Counted from the stretch's first letter, positions 18,786-28,572 are shown. The stretch is 64,000 nt of DNA from Microbacterium lacticum (GCF_006716815.1 NZ_VFPS01000003.1:473047-537046); one strand, 5' to 3'. Numbers and translations are program-made. The notes: generated by a model from the sequence alone, not told the origin.

Positions 18786-19787
18786 TCAGAGGTTCGGCGA
18801 GGTGTGCCCGGTCGGCACGGCGAGGCGGAGCGCCCTCTCCTCGACGCGCACGCTCACGGCGGTGGCCTCGCCGAACTCGTCGCCGTCGAGCTGCACCGGC
18901 TGCGCCGCCGAGGCGGCCAGCTCGATGCCCGGGCCCTTCGCGTAGCGCACCGAGTTGTCCTTCGTGCGCAGCCGCAGAATGCGCCGCCCGGTGCGGAACC
19001 GGCGCAGCACGCTGTTGTCCCACGCCACCTTCCGCCACACGGCCAGCCAGCCGAGGGCGGTCTTGGGCTGGAAGATCACGATGTCGAGGTCGCCGTCCGA
19101 CACGGATGCCTCGGGTATCAGCTCGAGCCCGGCGGGCAGTGACCCGCAGTTCGCGAACAGCACGCTCTGCACCTGCGCACGATGCATGCGGTGACCGAGC
19201 ACCTGGTACATGATCGGGAACGGCTTGGCCTTCACGAGCGAGCGCGCGGCGCCGTCGACGTACGCGACCCAGCCGACCTTCTTCTTGAGGTCGCCGCTCG
19301 TGTTGGCGATCATCGCGGCGTCGAGGCCCATGCCGCCCATCACGACGAACGCATGCTCCTCGTGGTCGCCGTCCGGGCGCGTCAGACGGGCATATCCGAC
19401 ATCGATCGCGTGCACGTCCCCGTCGAAGGCCGCGGCGACCATCGCCGCAGGGTCGGTCAGCGGCAGGCCGAGGTTGCGGGCGAGCAGGTTTCCGGTGCCG
19501 CTCGGCACGATCGTGAGCGGTACGTGGACGTTCGCCATCGCCTGGCTCACGGCCCGCACGGTGCCGTCGCCGCCGGCGACGAGCACAGCGGATGCCCCGG
19601 CATCCAGTGCCTCCTTCGTCACCCCGTCGCCCAGATCGTCGACCGTCGTCTCGTAGAAGAGCGGCTCACCCCACCCCGCCGCGGCAGCGTGCTCGGTCAC
19701 CGTGGCGCGCAGCTGGTCGACCTCGACCTTGATCGGGTTGTAGACGAGCGCCGCGCGACGATCGGAGGAGGGATCAGGGGACGCCAT
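18786..19787 (-). CDS. Diacylglycerol kinase family lipid kinase
   Basis: A 333-residue DAGK-catalytic-domain protein (DgkB/YegS/BmrU group) that phosphorylates diacylglycerol or a related lipid. Motifs: LVYNPIKVEVDQLR at the N-terminus, the nucleotide-binding VLVAGGDGTVRAVSQAM, IVPSGTGNLLARNLGLPL, and VSDGDLDIVIFQPK in the C-terminal domain. TATCGT on the minus strand lies six bases before the ATG, so it is probably leaderless. In related genomes I recall this gene lying next to serS; here serS is 19 kb away, with an accessory block between, which is inference. Confidence 0.9.
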   Translation of the reverse strand: MASPDPSSDRRAALVYNPIKVEVDQLRATVTEHAAAAGWGEPLFYETTVDDLGDGVTKEALDAGASAVLVAGGDGTVRAVSQAMANVHVPLTIVPSGTGNLLARNLGLPLTDPAAMVAAAFDGDVHAIDVGYARLTRPDGDHEEHAFVVMGGMGLDAAMIANTSGDLKKKVGWVAYVDGAARSLVKAKPFPIMYQVLGHRMHRAQVQSVLFANCGSLPAGLELIPEASVSDGDLDIVIFQPKTALGWLAVWRKVAWDNSVLRRFRTGRRILRLRTKDNSVRYAKGPGIELAASAAQPVQLDGDEFGEATAVSVRVEERALRLAVPTGHTSPNL

Positions 19788-20002
19788 GCGCCCACGATAG
19801 CCGCCCCCGGCCGCTCATCTTCGTCGCGGTGCGCAAGCCGTCGTGGGACCTTCGCACCGAGGCCGAGAAGACCACCGCCGACAATGTGCTCGTGAATACC
19901 ACATGTTGAGTTTGACACCACTACGTCCTGCCTACCGGTAGGGCGGAGCAGGATGATGGCAGTACGTGCATCAACCCCAAGGTCTCCTACTTGAGGTCAT
20001 GC
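19788..20002. other. Junction region between lipid kinase and SIR2 genes
   Basis: It contains the lipid kinase promoter (ACGATA at 19794-19799, minus strand), a short plus-strand open stretch reading IFVAVRKPSWDLRTEAEKTT that I cannot assign and that stops at 19909, and the left copy of a 34-bp direct repeat. CCTACCGGTAGG at 19932-19943 is a perfect 12-bp palindrome. This is the likely left edge of the accessory block. Confidence 0.4.
19892..19925 (+). repeat. Left copy of the 34-bp imperfect direct repeat flanking the SIR2 gene
   Basis: It begins GTGAAT, contains CATG and ends TGACACCACTACG. It matches 26 of 34 bases with the copy at 23873-23906, including the identical last 13. Candidate attachment site or recombination scar. 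Confidence 0.6.
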
Positions 20003-23000
20003 TCACTCGTCGGCATCGAGGAGTCCGCTACCTGCCGCCGCTTCTACCAGTGGTTGTGCAACCGAATCGCCGACCGCGCCTCGTATCGCCTTGACCAGCT
20101 GATGCACGCGGTGCCTCACCATGTAGTCAGTGCCGGTCGTGTTCCGAACGCGCTCGGCGAAGAAGGCAACGAGCTCAGGGCCATAGGCGGCGAGGACTCC
20201 ATCCGGCAACTCTCGATTGAAGAATCGCTCACCCAGACCGATGCCGTGCCCGCCGAAAAGGATCGCTGCGGCAGGGACGAATTCACCCACGACAGGAACG
20301 ACGTCCGCCCAGCGTGCAAGCTCTTCGGGGGATGCGACCCGCGGCTGCCCGCTGAGTCGGCGTTCCAGATGCTTGCCGAGCCACCGGCGCCAGACCTCGG
20401 CCCCGTCGACGCCATCTTCGCGGAGGAATCGGGCGACCGCTTCAGCGAAGGCAGCGGCATGTGAGCCGTTTGACGCGAGCACTGTCTGATCAAGCAGGCG
20501 CCTCCGGTCGGTACTCGTGATGCCCGCGTATGACACCACGGAGGTTATGAACCCCAGGAGGATGTGATGCAGTTGTTGGTCTGGCAATTCGTCGATACGG
20601 CTGAGCTCGGCGACCATGCTGTCGAACAGCCCGGCTGCGAGGAGCCGGTCGTTCCACCGAGGATGGTGCAGGAACGGGTACCAGCCAAAGGCGTGTCGCT
20701 GCGGGTCGTTGAAGAGCGGAAGCAAATGCGCCGCCGCGAAACCAGCGTCCGCGGCAAAGTAGAAGAACAGCTGTCCAGCAATCGCGGGTTGCGTAGCGTC
20801 CAGTGCATCCTCGTTGCCGTTCAGCAGCGCGACGAGCGCCTCCGACTCCTCGTCGCTGAGTCCAGCCCAATCCTCACGTGAGTGTCGCCAGCGACGATCG
20901 ACCTCGCTATTCCAGTACTGGGCCACGAAGCCCGGCCAAGAGTTTAGGTAGAGCGGCGCGAACGACAGGGGGGTCGAATCTTCTCGGTGTGTGAATCCTG
21001 CGCCTTGCTCGCGCCAGAGTGCTCGCGCCAGCTCGCGCATGGACGCGAGCACCGGCGACTCAGCTGCGTCGATCTGCTGTCGAATCTGCTCAAGTAGGAA
21101 TCGCCCTAATGCATAGGCGGAGTCCTTGTCCGTAAGCAGTGTGGTGAGGCGCTGGACGGCCCCGAGGCCCGAATCTCCCAGCTGGGCTTTCCCCCAGCCT
21201 TCGGCGATCGCGCGCCATAGGTCGACCTGCTTGTCGTTAAGCTCGTCGCGGCGGAGGACGGCGTCCCAGAGCTGCAAGCCGAGGTCCGGGCGTTGCTCGA
21301 CGGCCTGTTGCACAAGCCCGAGCGCATCTCGCCAGTCGGGCTGATCGAAGTGGCGTTCGGAATAGTCACGGGACAGCAGGTCATCGAGTGCAGCGCTCAC
21401 GTTCTGATCGAGCGCCTGGATGAACTCCTCGATGTCCATCGGCGGCTTCCCACCCCAGGTTCCGCTTGTCATCCAGCTGTCGAAGTCAGGATGCTCTCGC
21501 ACCCCGAAACCAGGGTTCTCAGCTTGGATCGCGTCGAACGCGGCCTGCGCCTCCGCCCAGTCAGGGTCGGCTTGCGTTAGCCATGCCAACAATTTGTACT
21601 TCGCGTACGCGAAGTGACGGTCGCGGTCGGGAATCTCTTCGGGGTAGTCGGGTCCAGCGTCGGCAGCGTCCAAGACCCGCTGCTTGAGCGGCGGCGTCGC
21701 GCTACCGACCGCGGCGGCGAGTACCTGATAGGTCTCATGTTTCAGATCGTCTGCGTATAGTCCAGTGCGATCGAGGAGCCACGAGAGCTTGTCGTCCGAA
21801 CTCCGTTCCGGATCGTTCGCTACCAGATGCAGAGCCAGGCGCTGCATGAGCGCACGGTCGAGGTTCCACCATCGATCGGGCAGATCGGGCCAGAGGGGCA
21901 GCGCCTTGATCCCGTATTCGCGAAGGCCGTCTATGACTGCGTCGAGCGGCTCCCGGAATTCATCCTGGGCGTGTGGTTCGATTGCAGATCGGTGATGCGC
22001 GAGGGGGTCCCAGCTTCGGTCGCCGTGATACGCGGCGAGCAGGTCGTACGCCGCCGCGATGGCATCTTCCAGGACACCACCGAGGGAGCGATCTGCCGGG
22101 GCAGATTTCTGCAAAATAAGCATGATGTGCTGGGTCAGCGCGTACTCTTCCGAGTTCCAGGCGACCTTTGCATCGGGATGGACCGTGCGTTCCGTGGACT
22201 CATTGACGAACCAACGCCGTTCCAGCTTGAGGAACGGCCGCAGCGCGGCACGCAGCACGGCTGTGCTGCGTGCCGTCGAATCGGGCAGGAACGGCATGAG
22301 GAACTTGGTTCCTAGCGGAGCTGACTGCCCGTGTATCGATGTAGCCAGAAGTGTTTGCCACCGTTCTCCGGCAGACGCGTCTTGCTTGCTGAGGTCGTTA
22401 GCGAGCCAGCTGGCGGTCCGGTAGAGCGAAGCCGTCATCGATTGCCCGAGTCGTTGCACGGTCTGGAGTGCTGCACCGTTCAGCGTCGTCGACTCGATGA
22501 AAGTCCGTGCGAACCAGTTGCCTAGCACCGCCGTCGCGTCAGACACGTCCGCCGGTGAGAACAGGGCCTTGAACTCAGGAAGATCCTCCACCCAGGTCAG
22601 CCATTCGAGTTTGGTCTCGTCGGGCAGCGATCCCGTCGCAAATCCGAAGTCGCGGGCGCCGTCTGTCGTCCGGAGACGACCATGGAGGTAGTCGCGGTCG
22701 GGCAGTGGCATTGTAGTACCGCCGCCAACGATCTCCTGCACACGCGACTGGTGATCGGTCTGCCCCATCTTGGCTCGATCCGCCCACGCGGTAAGCGCCG
22801 CCACGAGCGCGTGATGATCGCGCCCCACCACCGGGTATGCGATCGGCCGTATCCCCAGGTATCCCCACTTGCTGTTCGTCGGGTCGCTCGTAAACGCGAA
22901 CCGCTTGGAGGCCTTGCCGTTGCCGCTGGAGGGCAGCCCGAGCGCGAGGTACCGCATGATCACGTCGTCATGGCTGTAGCCGACGAATACCACGGTGAAT

Positions 23001-23572
23001 CGATCGAACATGGGAAGGAGGAACCGTGCTGCCCACGCATCGGTGATGTATGCATGGCCGAAGTCACGGTCGGTGAGGATCAGCTCCTCCTTCGGGCGCC
23101 GTACTGAACCATGCAGGTGCACGAGCCCAGCAAAGTCATGTCCGAGAGGCAACGCCGGGGCATACCACGTGTCCGGTACCGCGATCGATTCGCTTCTTGC
23201 AGCAGAGGCAAGGTGATCGTCGTAGTTAGTGGTGACCACGCGGAACGCTCCTCCGATTCCCGCGAGGTCCACAACCGCACTATGTAGCGGATTGAATCGT
23301 GACCTCGGATCGGAAATCAGCGTGTGGGCGTGCTGATGGGCGTCGAATCCCTGAGGGAGCGACTCCAGCTGCCCAATAAAAAAGTCCAGCCCGCTGCGCC
23401 TCGAGAATGGGTGCGACGCCAGTCGCGCAAGCTTCTTCGCGAGGCTCTCAAAGAGTGGAAGGTTCGACGGTTTGCCCAGCGAAGCCCCTGCGCCGACGAA
23501 GAACACCAGCTCGCCACGCTCGTGGGCGTCGAGGATCTCGTCAGGTAGCTCGACATCTCCAGTAATCCACAT
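20003..23572 (-). CDS. SIR2-domain defence-type protein (DSR-like, large C-terminal domain)
   Basis: A 1189-residue protein. The N-terminal 250 residues are a SIR2 (NAD-hydrolase) domain: FFVGAGASLGKPSNLPLF with GAGAS at 27-31, VVTTNYDDHL with Asn116, VHLHGS with catalytic His154, and VVFVGYSHDD at 195-203. The rest is a long helical, Trp-rich region with no transmembrane segment, probably a repeat-like sensor domain (possibly DUF4020). In known systems (DSR1, DSR2, SIR2-HerA) such SIR2 domains deplete NAD+ when phage proteins are detected, causing abortive infection. Here the gene is a single-gene module between 34-bp direct repeats. Base composition is lower in GC than the flanking core genes. 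NAD hydrolysis and phage sensing are inferred, not shown. Confidence 0.8.
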   Translation of the reverse strand: MWITGDVELPDEILDAHERGELVFFVGAGASLGKPSNLPLFESLAKKLARLASHPFSRRSGLDFFIGQLESLPQGFDAHQHAHTLISDPRSRFNPLHSAVVDLAGIGGAFRVVTTNYDDHLASAARSESIAVPDTWYAPALPLGHDFAGLVHLHGSVRRPKEELILTDRDFGHAYITDAWAARFLLPMFDRFTVVFVGYSHDDVIMRYLALGLPSSGNGKASKRFAFTSDPTNSKWGYLGIRPIAYPVVGRDHHALVAALTAWADRAKMGQTDHQSRVQEIVGGGTTMPLPDRDYLHGRLRTTDGARDFGFATGSLPDETKLEWLTWVEDLPEFKALFSPADVSDATAVLGNWFARTFIESTTLNGAALQTVQRLGQSMTASLYRTASWLANDLSKQDASAGERWQTLLATSIHGQSAPLGTKFLMPFLPDSTARSTAVLRAALRPFLKLERRWFVNESTERTVHPDAKVAWNSEEYALTQHIMLILQKSAPADRSLGGVLEDAIAAAYDLLAAYHGDRSWDPLAHHRSAIEPHAQDEFREPLDAVIDGLREYGIKALPLWPDLPDRWWNLDRALMQRLALHLVANDPERSSDDKLSWLLDRTGLYADDLKHETYQVLAAAVGSATPPLKQRVLDAADAGPDYPEEIPDRDRHFAYAKYKLLAWLTQADPDWAEAQAAFDAIQAENPGFGVREHPDFDSWMTSGTWGGKPPMDIEEFIQALDQNVSAALDDLLSRDYSERHFDQPDWRDALGLVQQAVEQRPDLGLQLWDAVLRRDELNDKQVDLWRAIAEGWGKAQLGDSGLGAVQRLTTLLTDKDSAYALGRFLLEQIRQQIDAAESPVLASMRELARALWREQGAGFTHREDSTPLSFAPLYLNSWPGFVAQYWNSEVDRRWRHSREDWAGLSDEESEALVALLNGNEDALDATQPAIAGQLFFYFAADAGFAAAHLLPLFNDPQRHAFGWYPFLHHPRWNDRLLAAGLFDSMVAELSRIDELPDQQLHHILLGFITSVVSYAGITSTDRRRLLDQTVLASNGSHAAAFAEAVARFLREDGVDGAEVWRRWLGKHLERRLSGQPRVASPEELARWADVVPVVGEFVPAAAILFGGHGIGLGERFFNRELPDGVLAAYGPELVAFFAERVRNTTGTDYMVRHRVHQLVKAIRGAVGDSVAQPLVEAAAGSGLLDADE

Positions 23573-23872
23573 CAGGCCGCTAACTCTCTGTAGCCGTTCA
23601 GCGTGCTCACCGACGTAATTCCAAGGTGCCGTAGAACGAATCTAAACAATAGCCCGGCAAGGCGCGGACCATGTACCTTGTAGCGGTCCGGACCAATGCC
23701 ATCTCGACTCCCTTGTGCTCTTCTGGCCAAGCTCTCTGGTGTTGCTCGCCGGGTACAAGTATCGCGCAGCCCAGCGCCAGTAGGCCAGACGAGGTTTCGT
23801 CTGATCACGCGGCGAAAGCTCCACCCCGCAGGTTGCGGGCCCCAATGAGGAGTGAAGATGCAGGGGATTGCA
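23573..23872. other. 300-bp non-coding stretch upstream of the SIR2 gene
   Basis: No convincing gene or RNA is visible. It must hold the minus-strand SIR2 promoter, but I found no clear -35/-10 pair. Short open frames here are all out of context. Confidence 0.4.
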
Positions 23873-23906
23873 GTGAATGTCGCATGCTGTACCTGACACC
23901 ACTACG
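23873..23906 (+). repeat. Right copy of the 34-bp imperfect direct repeat
   Basis: Same orientation as 19892-19925. It ends in TGACACCACTACG and overlaps the last codon and stop of the MerR gene at 23902. Confidence 0.6.
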
Positions 23907-24627
23907 CGTACGCTGCGATCGGCCGCGGGCGGGCGGCGTAGGCGGTGAGGTGTTGGTCGAGGAGTGCTGCGGCGTGGAGCATGGCTCGTGCTCGCGCGGT
24001 GAACGCAGTGTGTCGTTCTTCGAGGACGGAGCGGAGGGCTGTGCCGGTTCGGGCGTTGCGGAGTTCTTCGATGACGGGCTTGATGCGGGTGAATCGGTAA
24101 TGCCCTTGCCGGAGGAGTCGGATCACTCGGGCGTCTCGCACGTCGTCGGCATCGTAGGAGCGATGCTGCACGCCAGGTAGACGTTCCGGCGTGAGGAGGC
24201 CCGCGTTCTCCCAGACGCGGAGGGCGGAGGTGCGCACGCCGAGCAGGTGGGCGAGTTCCCGGATGGACATCGGCACGCTGGCGTGCAATCGCTCGTCTAC
24301 GGCGTTGCTGATGGCGTTGAGGATCTGCGTTGTCTGGGCGAGCGCCTGGCGCTGTTCATGGAGCGTGTGGTGAGAGGCGTCGATGAGCGCGAAGGCTTCG
24401 GCGGTGTCGTCCCGATAGATGGCGGTCATGATGGCGCGGGCTATGGGTGCACCGTGGCCTCGGGCGAGGGCCTGGTAGCAGTGCAAGGCGCTGAGGTGTT
24501 CGTCGGTGTAGAGGCGGTATCCGGTGGCGGTGCGCGCGGCGGCGGGGAGGACTCCTGCGGCTTCAAGATTGCGCACGTGCTGGGGCGACACTCCCGCGCT
24601 GGCGGCAAGATCGGCGGTCTTCATCAT
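23902..24627 (-). CDS. MerR-family regulator with two MerR-type domains (TioE-like)
   Basis: A 241-residue regulator. An N-terminal MerR helix-turn-helix (MKTADLAASAGVSPQHVRNL, then EAAGVLPAAARTATGYRLY) is followed by a helical dimerisation stretch. A second MerR-like unit begins at about residue 118 (MSIRELAHLLGVRTSALRVW, then ENAGLLTPERLPGVQHRSYD). The double arrangement is known from TioE-type regulators, which lack the metal-binding cysteines; none are seen here. The start at 24627 reads M-M, so 24624 is equally possible. It lies at the border of the mobile block and its 3' end overlaps a direct repeat. Confidence 0.8.
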   Translation of the reverse strand: MMKTADLAASAGVSPQHVRNLEAAGVLPAAARTATGYRLYTDEHLSALHCYQALARGHGAPIARAIMTAIYRDDTAEAFALIDASHHTLHEQRQALAQTTQILNAISNAVDERLHASVPMSIRELAHLLGVRTSALRVWENAGLLTPERLPGVQHRSYDADDVRDARVIRLLRQGHYRFTRIKPVIEELRNARTGTALRSVLEERHTAFTARARAMLHAAALLDQHLTAYAARPRPIAAYA

Positions 24628-24733
24628 CCTCTACGTTCGAGTGCGGTTTGAGGGTTTTCGGGTGGCTCGCGCTGGGAACAGGTGGTGGTCCGCCCCAAAG
24701 TGCCAACTGGCAGTTCAAGGATACGGTTGAAGT

Positions 24734-24934
24734 ATGGGAAACACGGAGAAGACAGCGACTCGGTTCCATCTTGAAATCGACCTGGCCGCCGTCGCAGGCG
24801 ACCCCGGAGAGGAGCTGTCGCGAGTGCTGCGGTACTGGGCGGGCAACATGAAGCACTATGACCTCGGTCAGCCCGCCGCTGAGACGGTGTACGACTCGGA
24901 GTACCGCGAGGTAGGCCACTGGACGCTTGCCTGA
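24734..24934 (+). CDS. Small hypothetical protein (66 residues)
   Basis: Reads MGNTEKTATRFHLEIDLAAV and then a helix ELSRVLRYWAGNMKHYDLG. It is acidic, soluble and without recognisable domain. It converges with the relaxase gene: its TGA at 24932 touches the relaxase stop at 24935. Coding character is good (no rare codons, sensible amino-acid mix), and such small proteins commonly accompany actinobacterial mobile elements, but I assign no function. Confidence 0.6.
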   Translation: MGNTEKTATRFHLEIDLAAVAGDPGEELSRVLRYWAGNMKHYDLGQPAAETVYDSEYREVGHWTLA

Positions 24935-27900
24935 TCAGAGACCGTGTGCCGGTTCCTCCGGGCCGGGACGGTCGCGTCGTGGGTCGCGCTCGAACGGGTC
25001 GTTGAGCTGCCGTTCCCGCCATGCCGCTTGCCGCTTCGTCTGCTCCTGCTCGGCGCGCTTGGCCTCGATCAGTTGGGCGGCGTCCACCGCGGTCAGGCTG
25101 CGCAGTTCGTCGGCCTCGGCCCGGATGAGGGCGGCTCGCGCACGGGCATCGCGGGCGGTGCGGTGTGGATTGATCGTGCGCATGCCGAGATGGTTTGCGC
25201 GGGCGTGCTCTGCCCCGTACTCGCTGACAAGCAACGCCATGCGCTCGTGCTGGTGTCGCTGCCTGGTCGCATTCTGGTCGGCGCGTGCCGCCTGAACGGC
25301 GTGATCAGCGTCGCTCACACGAGGATCACTCTGGGCGTGTCGTGCTGCCGCCTGAGCCGCCCATGCGGGAAGTGCGTCGGGGGTGCTCGGCGGTTCACCG
25401 CCCCAGACCGCACGCACCCGCGAACGGACGTTCCGGGTGTCTTCGGTCGCGGTCCGATGCTCGGCGCGGGCCTTGCGCCTGCCGAACCCGAACCGCCCAA
25501 CCATGGAGAGGCGAGCACTCGCGGTGGCCTCGTCCTTGATCGCGTCGAGGTAGGCGGCGCCGTCGTGCTCGGCTTGCACGGTGAGCGGCGTGGTGACTTC
25601 GGCGCGTATCTGTTCGGCCTCTGTCTCGGCCCTTCGAAGCATGTCGGCCTGCTCGTCGTCCTCGGTGCGATGTGCTGCACGTTGGGCATCGAGCCTGGCG
25701 GCGGCCTGCTCCCACCGCTTGGCCGCTCGTTCCGCGCGTTCGGCCTCGGTGGTGAGGCGTGCGAGTTCGTCGGTGACCAGCCTGACAGGGCCGTCGGCGA
25801 CGAGACCCTGCACGGCGTCTATCGCCTGCTGGCTGGCGTGGTCGAGGCCCCGGTCTGCGGGGTCGCGTTCCATCGCTGCGACGAATTGCGCTCTGGCGTC
25901 AGTCAGGTTTTCGGCGATGAGGTGCAGGCGGTTGTGTTCGCGGCCCCGGGTCATGCCGACGTAGACACCCGCTGCGCTCGTCGCCTCGCTGAGCATCGTG
26001 TGCGACGCGCCTACGGTTGCGCCTTGGACGCCGTAGGCGGTCGCGGCATAGGACAGGTGCGTGTGCTCAGCCACATACTCGGCAGGCATGGTGGCGGTGC
26101 GCGGATTCTTGCGTCCGCTGGCGGTTTCTCGCGCATAGACGGTGCCGTCCTCAGTGATGTGCTGCACGATCCATTGCTGCCGGTTCGCCACGCCCAGCCC
26201 AGTGTCGTTCCTGCGGGTCTGGATGAGGTCACCAGCACCAATGCTCAGCCCGTCGCCGCCGGTCGCCGTCACCGCGTCATCGACCTCACCGCGCTCGACG
26301 CGCACTGCGCGGATGCGCTCATTCAACGCGGCGGCTTCGTCGTTGGTGGCGACGGTGATCGCCTCCCCGCCGCGAGCATGGGCGGTGATGTGCTCACGGG
26401 CTGCATCCTCGTCGGCGTGCAGGATGATGAGGTTCGTTGAGGCGAGTCGGTCGAACACCTCGCCGGGGTTCTCCCGGTCGCGCATGGCGAGTGTGAGTGC
26501 TGCGTAGTCGGCATCAGTGAACCTGTGGAGTTCGGTCATGTCGTAGGTGCGGCCCCTGATCTGTGCGGCCATGTCGAGCACCCCACCTCTGCCGACTGCG
26601 GGCAGTTGTGCGCGGTCGCCGACGAGCGCGACGGTCGCGCCTGCCTCTTGGGTGATGGTGAGGAGGGCGTGGGCGGTGTCTTGGTCGAGCATGCCCGCTT
26701 CGTCCACGATCACCCGCTCACCGGGCGAGAGAGCCGCATCGCTGGGCGGGCCGGTGTAGGTGCTGCCGGTTGCGGGGTCGGTGTCGCCGGGCTTGAGGCG
26801 TGTCCATACGCCGTCGTTGTTCCACCGCCATCCGTGCGCGTGCACGAGCGCCGCAACGCTCGTTGCGGGGACTCCGAGTTCGTCGTGCGCGACCTGCGCC
26901 GCCCGCAGCGTCGGCGCAACGACTCGCGACGCACTGCCGTGCTCGGCGGCGGCCTCGATAGCCGTGCGGAGCATCGTGGTCTTTCCGCTGCCCGCGGCTC
27001 CTTCCACGATCACGAGCGGATCGGTCGAGGCAACCGTCGCTGCCGCAACGGTCTGCCCAGCGTCGAGTTCGGCAACGTGCGCTGCGCGGGTCAGGTCAGG
27101 GTGTTCCGGCTCCCGCTCCGGCGTCGACCCGGCGAGGCGGTCGCGCAGCGCGGTCTCGGCAGCAACGACGCTGAGGCTGGTCAGGTGCGCCACGTGTTCG
27201 GGTTGCGCCATCTCCGGCGGGAGCACGGAGAAGCAATCGGAGACGGCGAGACCGGTGGCCAGGTCGATGAACTCCCGCAACTCCACGGGGGTTGCCTGCA
27301 CGCCCGCCTCGGTGGTGATCCTGGTGACGTGCTCGGCCACGGTGTGGGGTGTCCAGGTGGATGCGGCAGCGGCGCAACGGTCCAGCGCCCGGCTGGCGAC
27401 CTCCTGCACCTCCAGGTCGTCCACCGACACCGCAGGTTGCACGGCACGACGGTTGAGCTTGCTGGGGTCGTATCCGGCCTCGATGAGTTCTTGCCGCCAC
27501 CACTGCTCATTCTTGAGGCCGGCGGGCTTCTTCCCGGGGCGCTGGAACGCCCACGCGGCATCCTGCATCCTCGACGTGAGCGCTGGGCCGGGTGTCTCGC
27601 CGGGATGCTCCGCCTCCCACTCGGCGACCATGCGGTCCAGGTTGCGTCTGATCTGCGCGGACCGCTTGCTCATGATGGCGTTGAACGGTTCCAGCTCCGC
27701 GACTTCACCGGACACCGGGTCGAGCGTCAGGCCGTGCTCTGCGAGCGTGGCGGCGAGCTGGGGATGGGCGGCGATCACCGCCGTGCCGAGGGCGCGGATC
27801 GCTCCCTGCTGCTTGAACAGGGCCGCGGTCGTCAAGGCTCGCCACTTCCCGCCTGCCCATACCCTGGTGCCGATCTGGAAGTGGATATGCCGGTGCGGGT

Positions 27901-28432
27901 CGCCCGCACGGCTCGTCTTGTGGGTGATCGCGACGGTCTGCATGTGCTCGACCGGCAGGACTTCCTGCGCGCCACGCGGCCCCGCCAGCGTCACCGAGTG
28001 CTGACCGAGGAACCGCCGTATCTCGCTGGCGGCGTCCTGCTGCGCGGCGTCCAGAGCGTCGGAGACCGCGGGGTGGAGGGCGGCGGCGACCGACAGGGAC
28101 TTGGGGGCGTTGATCGTCATCTCCGCGAACAGCGGCGACCCTCTCCGCGCCTTCCCGGGCGTGGTGCCGGGATTGCGCGGGACGCCCATCGACTCCCCGG
28201 TGACGGGGTTGATCCAGTCCATCCACCCCTCGTACTCATCCGCCGACAGGGATCGTGTGGCGTTGACCTCGCCGCGAGCGTCGATCACGGCGTACTCGGC
28301 CACGGCGTCGTCTGCGCCGAGGTAGTACTCATCGGCGCGGGATCGGTCGGCCTCGACGTACCGGCGCGCGGCCACGCCGCTGCCGCGGAACAGGAGCACG
28401 CCACCTTTCACGCCGCTCACCGCCTCCCTCAT
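24935..28432 (-). CDS. MobF-type relaxase/helicase (TraA/TrwC-like)
   Basis: A protein of about 1165 residues for nicking and unwinding DNA in conjugative transfer. N-terminal relaxase: GGVLLFRGSGVAARRYVEAD, a tyrosine-rich DEYYLGADDAVAEY, and the metal-binding three-histidine motif in GDPHRHIHFQIGTRVW. Middle/C-terminal RecD-like helicase: Walker A VIVEGAAGSGKTTMLRTAI, Walker B VIVDEAGMLDQDTAHALL, ALVGDRAQLPAVGRGG and a final VQGATVGASHTMLSEA. A long charged coiled-coil tail follows. Starts at 28432 (MREAVSGVKGG), 28486 or an internal GTG are all possible; the frame continuing to 29032 runs antisense over other genes. No coupling protein or secretion genes accompany it. Confidence 0.88.
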   Translation of the reverse strand: MREAVSGVKGGVLLFRGSGVAARRYVEADRSRADEYYLGADDAVAEYAVIDARGEVNATRSLSADEYEGWMDWINPVTGESMGVPRNPGTTPGKARRGSPLFAEMTINAPKSLSVAAALHPAVSDALDAAQQDAASEIRRFLGQHSVTLAGPRGAQEVLPVEHMQTVAITHKTSRAGDPHRHIHFQIGTRVWAGGKWRALTTAALFKQQGAIRALGTAVIAAHPQLAATLAEHGLTLDPVSGEVAELEPFNAIMSKRSAQIRRNLDRMVAEWEAEHPGETPGPALTSRMQDAAWAFQRPGKKPAGLKNEQWWRQELIEAGYDPSKLNRRAVQPAVSVDDLEVQEVASRALDRCAAAASTWTPHTVAEHVTRITTEAGVQATPVELREFIDLATGLAVSDCFSVLPPEMAQPEHVAHLTSLSVVAAETALRDRLAGSTPEREPEHPDLTRAAHVAELDAGQTVAAATVASTDPLVIVEGAAGSGKTTMLRTAIEAAAEHGSASRVVAPTLRAAQVAHDELGVPATSVAALVHAHGWRWNNDGVWTRLKPGDTDPATGSTYTGPPSDAALSPGERVIVDEAGMLDQDTAHALLTITQEAGATVALVGDRAQLPAVGRGGVLDMAAQIRGRTYDMTELHRFTDADYAALTLAMRDRENPGEVFDRLASTNLIILHADEDAAREHITAHARGGEAITVATNDEAAALNERIRAVRVERGEVDDAVTATGGDGLSIGAGDLIQTRRNDTGLGVANRQQWIVQHITEDGTVYARETASGRKNPRTATMPAEYVAEHTHLSYAATAYGVQGATVGASHTMLSEATSAAGVYVGMTRGREHNRLHLIAENLTDARAQFVAAMERDPADRGLDHASQQAIDAVQGLVADGPVRLVTDELARLTTEAERAERAAKRWEQAAARLDAQRAAHRTEDDEQADMLRRAETEAEQIRAEVTTPLTVQAEHDGAAYLDAIKDEATASARLSMVGRFGFGRRKARAEHRTATEDTRNVRSRVRAVWGGEPPSTPDALPAWAAQAAARHAQSDPRVSDADHAVQAARADQNATRQRHQHERMALLVSEYGAEHARANHLGMRTINPHRTARDARARAALIRAEADELRSLTAVDAAQLIEAKRAEQEQTKRQAAWRERQLNDPFERDPRRDRPGPEEPAHGL

Positions 28433-28572
28433 GAGTGGTCTCGTGAGGGAGGTGTGCACGACGGCACCGCCGTAAAATGCGTGCATCACTGTGGTCGTGG
28501 GAAAAGAAGATGGGCTCAGGCCTTGCAGGGTCTGGCAGGTCTGGCGGCGGTGTGCGCGTGCTGTTCGGACGG

